Assembly: GCA_947650285.1 (NCBI GenBank)
Contig: CANTFL010000665.1
Coordinates: 1 to 64,000 of the forward strand
DNA from: Hyaloperonospora brassicae
Taxonomy: Eukaryota > Oomycota > Peronosporomycetes > Peronosporales > Peronosporaceae
Length of the DNA: 64,000 nt
Reading direction: 5' to 3'
This document shows positions 55,431 through 64,000 of the stretch, piece after piece. Position numbers and translations under genes: made by a program. Numbering within the stretch: position 1 is the first letter of the stretch; each line of letters begins with the position of its first letter. The notes under the pieces were generated by a model. It had not been told where the DNA came from and searched no databases. It saw nothing but the letters and a program-made list of their open reading frames with translations.

Positions 55431-58400
55431 GGGGCAAAGCGCGATACTGATTCAGCAACATCAAGAGAATTTGCACATCTCCTGAAGAGGGTTGCTCCTG
55501 ACACAAAATTTCTGTGTGTCTCTGCACCTGGTGATGAGGTGTCTCTCATCACCTTGAAGTTATAAGCGACAAAAGACTTGTCACTTCGCGTCCTAGTTGA
55601 CTGTGGGGCGTCGAACAATTTTGTTCGTCGCCAGTCGCTAGAGGCAGGATGTTTTAACTTCGTGGAGCGGGAGATCCCTCCAACGAAGACGACGGTGCGC
55701 CTAGCGACAGGCGCATCGATCACTATGAAGAAACGTGTAGTCGGAATCCTCTACACGTTAAAAGGCGAACAGTACGATGATGATTTCATCGTGCTTGACC
55801 TAGATGACATCTTAGGATTGCCTTGGCTCAGGAAATACGAGCCAAGGGTGAGCTGGCAGTATCGATCGGTTTCGATACCTGCTACTTGTTCCTCAGATAA
55901 TCACCTGACGAATATCTTGGAACGCATACACTCACGTGCGTGTACTACGAGCGAGCGCGATGGCTTCACTTGTGGTACGGTCGTGAGCACGACTGTACAA
56001 GAACACAATGTAGATGATCACTACATTGTGGAGAAAGCTCTCCTAGATCCTGTAGAAGATTTTTCCCAGGGGGTAATCGAGACAGCGAATGTCTTGGTTA
56101 ATGATGGATCAAGAGTAGGCGCTTACATGCTTGATCTGGTTGCGCCTCCGAAATTAACTTTGGAGATAATTTAAATGCCGACGCTAGAGCCGAAACGGTT
56201 CTTGCGTGATCTGCGTAGTGGCAAAGTTAAGCAGATCTGTGTACTCGTCGCGGAGGACGAGTACATTACCGATATTCGATCGGCAACAGTATTTACTGAG
56301 ACCGAGAGGGTTCTCAGCAGTTCATCGATGGACGAAAGTGTCATCGATGAGAAGACTCGGATTGAGCGATACATGTCTCAATCCTGGGAGTCACTTCAGA
56401 CAAATCCTTTGTATAAGGATTTGATCGAATTCAAGGATGTTTTTCCTGAATCCGTGCCTTGCTAATTGCATAAAGATAAAGTTACTCGACACGAGATCGA
56501 TCTCAAACCGGGCTCTAAGTAATGTGTCATGAAGCAGTGGCCACCGCCTCGTGAACAAGTACTAGCAATCGACAAGCTCTTTGCCGATCGCTAAGCGGCA
56601 GGCCATGTGATGGAATCAACTTCCCCTCACAGCTCTCCGACCTTCTGTGTGCGAAAGGCTACAGGAGGATGGCAGATAGTGCATGCATTCAACAAGTTGA
56701 ATGCTGCAACGGTACCGGCTCAGACGCCGATACCGAGAAAGGACGTCATCATAGATGGTATGTCAAAGAGTACCATCTTTTCATCCATGGATCTGATGGA
56801 TGGGTTCTATCAGATCCTTATGCGTGAACGGGACATCCCGTAAACAGCAGTGATCACCCCCAGCGGTATGTTGTAGAAGTGGCTAGTGATGCCACAGGGG
56901 CTGAACAATGCCCCTGCTACTTTCAACAGATGTGTTACAAATCTGTTGAGACCGGTGCGAGACTTCGCACCGAGTTACTTTGACGATGTGTTCGTCCACA
57001 GCCGGGCTATGGACGGAAGGACGGACGTTGAAGTTCACAGAACTCACGTCCGTAAGGTTCTTTAACTTATGCGCAAGCATAAGTTGCATGCCAACCTCAA
57101 GAAGTGTGTATTTGCGGCAAGCAAAATATTACTTCTTGGATGCATCGTCGGCAAACACGGCGCCCGCCCTGATCCCGAAAAGATCTAGGCGATCACCGAC
57201 TGTCCAGTGCCAGTAGAGTTCAAGGGACTAAGAAAGTTCCTTGGAGTAACGGCGTACTTGCACAAGTACTCGCGCAACTACGCCAAGATGACGGTACATC
57301 TTTCTTGCTTGCTAAAGAAAGATGTGAAGTGTTCACGGAGCGCTGATTGTCAGCGCTCCTTTGAACGTATAAAGAAAAGCTTGATGCAATCGCCCATATT
57401 GGCGATTGCCGACCAGGACAGACCGTTTCACGTGGTCTGTGACGCCAGCGACTTTGCTATCGGCTGTGCGTTGTTGCAATACGACACAAATGGCGCGTAT
57501 CGTGTCGTCTGTTATCAATCGCGTCAGCTGCAACCAGATGAACGCAACTACCCAGTGCATTACAAGGAACTGCTTGCCATGAAGTATGCACTGGCTAAGT
57601 TCCGAGTCTATCTCTTGGGAGATAGACCGTTCATCGTCTATGCAGACCATGCGTCACTACGCACGGCCGTAAACAGTCCACACCTCTCGCAAAGGATGGC
57701 GGGGTGGCTGTCCTTCTTCGAGGAGTATAACTTCTCCGTGGAGTACAAGCCAGGACGACTAAATGTCGTCGCTGATGCGTTATCACGTCGGCCCGACTTC
57801 GAGCCAACGTCTTGAGTCAATAGTGAGGCTTCGCCCACTGTTTCGACGCTATCCATCATTGTGTCGTCGTCGCCTTTACTCGACGACGTGCGGAAACCAT
57901 ACGCAGGAGACACGAATCTCCTCAGTTTGATGGGTCATCTTGCGAACCCATCCCGGATATCCTTGTCGAATTTGCCGACTCTGTACCGTTCCTCTTTAGA
58001 TCGGTACACGACTTGCAATGGCCTGATGTACTATACAGCAGTTTCCGACGACACGCCTCGTGTCGTCGTTCCCGATAATGATGACTTGCCATTACGCATC
58101 ATGTTCGAATGTCACGATGCGCCGTCTGGCGGGCACCGTGGCCGAGAAAAGACTTACCTTACGGTAAGTCGTGACTTTTACTGGCCCCACCAGTATCAGT
58201 TTGTCCGCAAGTGCATTCGTTCTTGTGAGGTCTGTCAACGGGTGAAGCCTATTCCTTCTTCCCGTGCAACATTACAACCTCTGCCGGTCCCGGCAGAGTG
58301 TTGGGAGTCCGTGTCCATAAACTTTGTCTTCAGGTTTCCCGAAGACTCCCACAAGAATAATGGTATTCTTGTGTGTGTTGACCGTTTCAGCAAGATGGTG

Positions 58401-60019
58401 CATCGTGCTGCAGTCTCTGAATTGATCACTTCACACGGCTGCGCGCGTGTATTCATAGACAATGAGTTTCGATTTCACGGATTGCCCCGTTAACTCGTGT
58501 CCGACCGTGATCCTCAATTTCACAGCAGACGTTTGGCAATCCGTGTTCCGTTCACTCGGAACACGATTAAAGATTTCCACGTATGACCAGCCCGAAACAG
58601 ATGGTCAGACGGAACGTGAAAGCCGTGTTCTCGCAGAGATTCTTCGAGGATACGTCCACTCCTTTCCGAGTTGGAGTGAGTTCTTGCCGATGGTAGAATT
58701 TGCCATCAACAACTCGGCGCATGCGTCCACAACGCATACACCGTTCTACTTGAATGGCTTACGCCACCCACGTATTCCCGCCCTTATACAGATTTACTCT
58801 GAGTTAAGGGAGGAGGGACTCGCTCGAGCAAAAACCGTTTTGGCTCTTGCTCATCACATATCACCGCTCACGCCGATACGTTTGATGCCGATGTCGGCAA
58901 TGTCGACATTGAGGAAATCGAGCTTAGCAGTAGCGATGACGCTGCTGCTACATCAGACAATGATGACGATGCTGGAATATTTAGCATCGTCAACGACAAT
59001 GCCAGCAAGGAAGAAAGACACCCTCGCTGAAGAAGAGAAGAACATCTTAGCAGTGCGCACGAAGCGAGCTGAAAAACACAACGACGAGTCAGCATAGAAC
59101 TTCCTGCTGACTCAAGAGGCGGTAGTCCGTTACGTTCAGGACTCCATCGCAAATGCGGTGGACCGCCAGAAACGGAACGCAGACAAGAATGGAAGAGCAA
59201 ATGTTCTTTCATTTAAAGTTAACTACCTAGTACTACTGTCTACGTTAAACCTACCTGGACATGCTGTCACTAGTGTCGGCAGTAGTTTACTACTGCCGAA
59301 GTACATTGGGCCAACCGAGTGTTGCATCGCAAGGGCAATGCATACATGATTGAGTTGCCTGGTAGTATGCGTGCGCATCCTACGTCTTACGTTGGTCGTC
59401 TCCGCCCGTACCATCAGGACGAGGCCTCTTGCGGGGACGGAGATAACCGGCGCGCTCAAGAATCCCCAACAGATTCTTGGGGTCACGGACCAAACACTGA
59501 AGTTGGTCCTTCGTCGAAAGGAGTTGGTTCTTCATCGACGCGGCCTCGTGACGAGCCGCCATTAGCCCGTCGCGCAAATGACGCCTCTCGCGTTCACTCT
59601 AAAGCTGAGCGAACGCGAATTCCGATCGGTCCTTCTCCCGATCGGCACGAAGACGTCGCACGTCCGACTGCAAGGCGTGCCGACGATCGTATTCGTGATC
59701 GACTTCCTTCCTCAGCTCGGTCAGGTAACGCTCGTGGTTACCCAAAGTCTCGTGCAGGCCCGGCGGCTAAGCCGGATCTTGCCTTTCCACCGCCACCGGA
59801 ACCACTGGTGGATTCCCACGGTGGTCAACGCTTTCTTGTAGCGTATCTTGAACCACCGTGGCGATTCAGGATCAAGGACGAGTTACCTCGTCCGGTGGCG
59901 TGGGTACCCACCTTCCTTTGACAGCTGGGAACCTCGTTCCCAGCTGATGGCTGACGTTGAAGGTCTCGTCCACCAGAATGACGATACTCATCCGATTGGT
60001 CCGAGGGCCAATCGGTAAA
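55431..60019 (+). pseudogene. pol: pol of the chromovirus (protease, RT, RNase H, integrase, chromodomain), interrupted
   Basis: Protease: LVDCGASNNF at 55593-55622 (usual D(S/T)GA; here DCGA). RT: palm with FSSMDLMDGFYQILM, MPQGLNNAPATFNRC and the catalytic box YFDD (56976-56987). RNase H: FHVVCDASDFAIGCAL, CYQSRQLQPDERNYPVHYKE, VYADHASLRT. Integrase: zinc domain HDAPSGGH...CEVCQ (58111-58236), core SINFVFRFP where an Asp is expected, GILVCVDRFSKM, SDRDPQF, and the Glu in DGQTERESRVLAE. The chromodomain YLVRWRGYPPSFDSWEPR (59898-59951) lies in a shifted frame. Stops include those at about 56461, 56519, 56841, 56874, 57064, 57186, 58491 and within 59830-59845. Non-functional as it stands. Confidence 0.88.
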
Positions 60020-61090
60020 CACGCGTTTTTGGTGCTTGTAGAAGGATTGCAAGTTTGCAATCGCGTCCTGCATATCAGCCGAGGTGTGTGTCCTTCCCCA
60101 GGAAGAACTTAGGGAATACACGTCCAAATGTGCACGTTGCGAGTTGTTAACACAACTCGCACAAGGATCTCCCCAAGTGAGGCAAGGAATGTCTGCCTCG
60201 CTTGACAAACGATGCAACCGGTACCTTGCACCGGCTGGCGTTCGATTTTCAGACTTGATGCGTATCGCATCAAGCTTCCTAAGCCACCCTTCTCGTCCAA
60301 AATTCTTTACATTTTGGACGAACGCATTCCACGCAGCCAAAAGCGAGGCTTTGTCACGCTTTTGGTTGCTGTTGTACCATCGATGTCTGAAGAAGGCATC
60401 GAGATAAAAGTCTTCTTCAGCGCGAAAGTTTCTCGCGCTGGGTCCTAATCCATGAAGCTCAGTTGCATCGAATAATGGAATTCGATGGTGCTGGCTTGTC
60501 TCGTGAGACAGGCTATCAATGAGCTGGTCGGGCAAGCGCCACGGCTTGAGCTCACCACGCATCAATGTGATACCTGTTTCGGTACCACGGCTTTCAGAAA
60601 GACGATGGCTCTCGCCATCGTCATCACGCTCTTGCTGAGAAGCGCGAGTTGATACTGGTGAGGCATAGTATTCCTCACCATAGAGTTCACCATCACTGCC
60701 GAACAGACTGTGTTGCATTTCACGAGTCCGCTTGTTCGACGGTGCTCTTGACGAACGATGAGGCACCGCCGGTGATCTGGATGCCTCTGGAACGTTGCGC
60801 GAGTCAGGCGCGTCTGGCTCGCCATAATTGATGACCTCATTGCCAAGGTCACCATGTGCATGTGGTGCGATACCGCGTGCGTCTGCAGCACCTTCTGCTG
60901 TAGACGAAGAACAAGCAGCAGACGAAAAAGCGTCTGCCGCAGAGGCTGGCACAGCAGCAGGCTTTGTGGTCTTCGAATCACCTCGCATAGACATGTTAAC
61001 TATGCGAGGCAGGGTCAGGAGTGAATGGGTCTGACCAAACAAGTGCTCCCTGTCCCACTGGTGTCCAACGGGTGGCCACCAAGTTTTCAA
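59825..61090 (-). CDS. Long intact antisense frame inside the chromovirus
   Basis: It spans 421 codons from 61090; a more natural start is MSMRGDSK at 60994 (389 codons). It runs against the element's transcription, covers the space between pol and the 3' LTR, and ends antisense to the chromodomain. Text: Ala/Ser-rich and acidic N-terminus, then a region with LPDQLIDSLSHETSQHHRIP, FRAEEDFYLDAFFRHRWYNS, WLRKLDAIRIKSENRTPAGA, CASCVNNSQRAHL and WGRTHTSADMQDAI, which has the helix-rich texture of a folded domain. I recall similar hypothetical proteins as common in oomycete proteomes, which would fit an element-carried gene, but this could not be checked. It may also be an open frame produced by codon bias. 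Confidence 0.5.
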   Translation of the reverse strand: MKTWWPPVGHQWDREHLFGQTHSLLTLPRIVNMSMRGDSKTTKPAAVPASAADAFSSAACSSSTAEGAADARGIAPHAHGDLGNEVINYGEPDAPDSRNVPEASRSPAVPHRSSRAPSNKRTREMQHSLFGSDGELYGEEYYASPVSTRASQQERDDDGESHRLSESRGTETGITLMRGELKPWRLPDQLIDSLSHETSQHHRIPLFDATELHGLGPSARNFRAEEDFYLDAFFRHRWYNSNQKRDKASLLAAWNAFVQNVKNFGREGWLRKLDAIRIKSENRTPAGARYRLHRLSSEADIPCLTWGDPCASCVNNSQRAHLDVYSLSSSWGRTHTSADMQDAIANLQSFYKHQKRVFTDWPSDQSDEYRHSGGRDLQRQPSAGNEVPSCQRKVGTHATGRGNSSLILNRHGGSRYATRKR

Positions 61091-61112
61091 TATTCACACA
61101 GTGACTATCAGA

Positions 61113-61126
61113 TAAGGGAGGGGTGA
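61113..61126 (+). other. Polypurine tract
   Basis: A purine-rich stretch, TAAGGGAGGGGTGA in full, ends directly before the 3' LTR, as required for plus-strand priming. Confidence 0.75.
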
Positions 61127-61563
61127 TGTAACGGGGTAGCGCGTTACATGAAATCGTCATTGAAACAATTTGACAATAAAGAATATTACGTCGAATTTAT
61201 TTTAACAATATCACAGACATGGCGATATTGTTGAGATGACCGAAGGGTCTACTCATTGGTTGATATCGTGATGATATCAGCCCACCAATCGCTGCTAGAC
61301 GCGCGCAATGGGTGGTGAGTAGACGTCATCATACATTTAGTTATATTGGTATAATTAAGTCAGGACAACAGAGATTCAAGAAGTTATAGGACTTAACTAT
61401 ATTCATACAGTTTTACTTTTACCAGAGACTAGTCTGACTACTTAGGCTCCTTTCCTCCCTCTGTGTTCCTTAAACACCTAGCAGGGCACTGTCGACCACT
61501 GTCGTCAGTGGAAGTATACTCCGTACTGGTCAACCAGTACGTAGTCAATAGTGCCCCGTTACA
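61127..61563 (+). repeat. 3' LTR of the chromovirus
   Basis: TGTAACG...CGTTACA, 437 bp, the same length as the 5' copy. It is followed at once by the TATAT duplication. Confidence 0.93.
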
Positions 61564-61568
61564 TATAT

Positions 61569-64000
61569 CCTTACTGAAGGAGACGCACGAGTGAACTCGA
61601 AAACACATGCCTATAGGAAATGGAGACTGCACACATTTGCGCAAACGTAACCACCTTCACTTGATTCCAAAGCAGGACATAGACGATATATGTGCAATAT
61701 TCGACCTACCACCCGCTACGTGACACTCGAACACATATGAAGTGGTTGAGCATGAGCTCACGGACACCTTAACCGATGTTGACGGATAGAGAATGAGCCG
61801 TTATCAGCAAAAGGATTCGTACTAAAATGTGCTGCCTTGTCGATCCGCAAAGGAGGATCAAAAGTAGGTACTGAGCTCACCCCATTACAGCTCGAGGTCA
61901 GCAGACATGTTGCTGGACCTTTGCTGTGCACATACACATCATTTGCCAGGAGAAAATAAGACCACCCTCATGGGCACTTCGCTTACAGAATTCAGGTCTG
62001 GGGGAAAGAGTTGGGTGTGAAATGCTTGACAGATCGTTTTGAGTCATAACGCATGCTTCTACGGGTGTGTAAATTCTACTAATTTGATTTTGGGCTGAGT
62101 CGGATAAGCTGGACGAAAGATCATGATGTACACTGTAGGATCGTCGTTCACCATGGCTAAATCGCGATTGCAATCGGTCAGATGGTCAGCCTGTCAGAAG
62201 ATAACGAACATGTAGACGGGCGCTTACAAGCTGCCACGGCCCTACAAGCACACACACCTTCTGCACTGATCTGAAAGCGGTTAGGCCGTCTTAGCTTCGC
62301 GTGCTGTATTGAGATTGCCCGTTGCTAAGGCGACATGTACAATGAACGAAGGGTATAGTGCTACCTGCGTCTCGGAAGCTGTTACCAGCCTTCTGGACCG
62401 CAGTGTGTACTAAGTTAAAGTTCAAGCCTGATTTATATTTTATTTGTTGTTCAACTAAATGTAAATCATAAGATGATTGATTATTATGCACTAATTGGAT
62501 GCGCGTCACTTTAGAAGCGCATCCCTACGCGGCGAGCTTAGATATAGTCAAGCCTCCTGATGACGTCCGTTTGTGACGTCATCATGACGCCTAGTCTCAA
62601 CTGGGCGTCATCCTCTTTAATGTGAATACCATGGATGGTTATCACGTACCCGAGGGTGGTTCACATTGGTGTGCCTCACCCACGTGGTAGGTCTTAAGTG
62701 CATACCCAAGTGGCAGGTCTTAAGTACTTCACGTATCATTTAGACCAGCCCGTCAAGAATGCAGTACGTGACGGGTACGTGTATCATGTATGCATTTAAG
62801 CCCGTTACAGAACAGCAGTGATATGAAATACGAGCGTCCGGTACGCTCACGGCGTTAATTTGCTGGAAAGTCGTCGCGCTCTGGAGTCGATTGACGGCGG
62901 GCTCTCGATACATGAACTGGTAACGCGTGTGCCACGCATTAGTCCTGAGGTGAAAGAAGGTCTTTGATCGCAAAACCTTGAGCAAACAAATGGTCAGTCA
63001 TCTCAGACATTGACATAGAAACGTGTGCAACTGCTACTCCCGTTGCAGTCTTTCATGTGCTGCGGTTGTCACAGAATGTTTATTGTCGAGGACCACACTG
63101 ATACCAGCGCAAGTGAACGAACACTACGGCTAACGTTCGCTGCGACGAGCTCAGGGTGCGTGCGAAAAAATACTGGAAGAAGAAGTAATGTAGCTCGCAT
63201 TCTTTTCTCACCACTTTGTGCCACCTTTGATCTGCAGAAGAGGCGAGCGAGATTGTGGCTGATATGTGGCTCAATCGACAAGAGAATTATCGCCGGTGTA
63301 GATGCGATCAATTGCAAAGACTGTTTGTTACTCATCGATATATCGTGAATAGCCGTGTGATCGACGTGTCGTTGCATTAGCGACCGGCATTTTTAGCTAA
63401 CAGCTACAGCTATGGTGTCTGCTAAGATCGGCCGAACAAGCGAACCGAATATGTGGCCAGACACCCGAGTCAGCCACATATTTCGTTCGCTTGCGCGCAA
63501 TGAAACAATTTGCTTACAGTTTGTGCGACACCTCTTGCAGTGTACTTAGTCACGGAAAGAATGTACAAAAGCGCCACCTGTGCTTCACCTTGGTACGCTA
63601 GCGCCTATGGACGATACACTACGTTCCGTAGATCCCGCGCGCCAAATGTGTGTTTCGTATACGCTTTTTCAGTATCGTTGACAGCACTTTGCATGCAATC
63701 GTCTTGTTAGCGACCTTGGATGATCGTACAACATGGAAACGGTCTGCCGTCTTGCCGCCGAATCTTGTCGACACACGAGAGCAGAGATAGAAAGGGCACG
63801 TTGTGTGGAAGCAAAAAGGCGGCGGTAGCCCATCGGAGTTGACCTCGTCCGATGCTTGTGCTATCAACCCATGTACATGGCTAGAGGGGGGAGTCGCAGC
63901 ATGAAGCTAGCGTTTGCTGATCGTCGAACTTCGACGTCGTGTTGTTTGCGGTACCGCATCGATGCTCAACGACCAGCTTTTGATTGACGTTTTGCGACGT
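61569..64000. other. Right flank: gene-free DNA with nested inverted repeats
   Basis: No gene is supported. At 62559-62583 GATGACGTC..GACGTCATC and at 62584-62611 ATGACGCC..GGCGTCAT form two adjacent hairpins. At 62679-62700 and 62705-62726 a 22-bp unit around GTGG(T/C)AGGTCTTAAGT is repeated. CCCGTTACA near 62798 is again an LTR-type terminus. Frames near 63025-63348 and 63619-63867 show no recognisable motif. Confidence 0.45.

Larger units (their letters stand above)
53823..61563 (+). mobile_element. Structurally complete Ty3/Gypsy chromovirus, coding capacity lost
   Basis: The 7741-bp element has two 437-bp LTRs, a TATAT target-site duplication on both sides (53818-53822 and 61564-61568), a primer-binding-site-like TGGTAGCACTTTGT 2 bp inside the 5' LTR, and a polypurine tract AAGGGAGGGG just before the 3' LTR. 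Domain order is gag, protease, RT, RNase H, integrase, chromodomain, i.e. Gypsy order. In-frame stops and shifts occur in gag and pol. Between pol and the 3' LTR lies about 1.1 kb with no sense gene but a long antisense frame. Confidence 0.93.

Noticed and set aside
60084..60448. Sense-strand frames in the 3' part of the Gypsy element
   Set aside because: Short, mutually overlapping and opposite to the long antisense frame; no pol domain remains after the chromodomain.
1..64000. RXLR, CRN or other effector genes
   Set aside because: I looked for a signal peptide followed by RxLR...EER or LxLFLAK patterns in the open frames and saw none that combined both.
1..64000. CRISPR array, bacterial operon or prophage
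   Set aside because: Repeats here are LTRs, microsatellites and short tandems without regular spacers, and all recognised genes are eukaryotic with introns.

Overview
The window looks like nuclear DNA of an oomycete, most likely a Peronosporales species (Phytophthora or a downy mildew). The genes are eukaryotic, with many short introns (about 65-160 bp) whose donors are mostly GTRNGT (often GTACGT or GTGCGT). The proteins are typical eukaryotic ones: FARSB, ARPC5, ALG2, DcpS, WDR61/Ski8, SAP30BP and an alpha-kinase. The spaces between genes are filled with Ty3/Gypsy, Ty1/Copia, LINE-like and hAT relics. The species cannot be named from the sequence alone, and all family calls are from reading the translations, without database searches.

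Layout. 1-298: minus-strand LTR fragment running off the left edge. 1.2-15.0 kb, first gene island: Sel1-repeat protein (+), amino-acid permease (-), a weak hypothetical gene (-), SAP30BP/HCNGP homologue (+), a ten-exon mRNA-capping-enzyme homologue with altered active sites (+), phenylalanyl-tRNA synthetase beta subunit (-). 15.0-29.4 kb: gene-poor block with a decayed Copia element (about 17.4-20.3 kb), a LINE-like reverse transcriptase scrap and LTR fragments. 29.4-45.2 kb, second and denser gene island: DcpS (-), zinc-ribbon protein (+), ARPC5 (+), kynurenine-formamidase-like hydrolase (-), WDR61/Ski8 (+), weak candidates at 35-37 kb, alpha-kinase (+), ALG2 (-), and a very large TBC-PDZ-GRAM-myotubularin protein (-). 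45.2-64 kb: second transposon block with LTR fragments, a hAT transposase relic and a structurally complete but coding-dead Ty3/Gypsy chromovirus (53823-61563, 437-bp LTRs, TATAT target duplication) that carries a long intact antisense reading frame.

How the genes relate. There are no operons, but several neighbours share divergent promoters of about 110-130 bp (DcpS/zinc-ribbon, hydrolase/WDR61). By theme, several genes handle mRNA (capping homologue, SAP30BP, DcpS, WDR61), one handles translation (FARSB), and others handle membrane traffic, glycosylation or cytoskeleton (TBC-myotubularin, ALG2, ARPC5). Alternation of compact housekeeping islands with transposon blocks matches the uneven genome architecture known in oomycetes.

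Most notable: (1) the TBC/PDZ/GRAM/myotubularin fusion, in which the motifs of both a Rab-GAP and a 3-phosphoinositide phosphatase are intact; (2) the capping-enzyme homologue, which reads open through ten exons although the triphosphatase P-loop, the guanylyltransferase KxDG motif and other catalytic motifs are all changed; (3) the antisense frame in the Gypsy element; (4) a DcpS with an N-terminal membrane-anchor-like segment.
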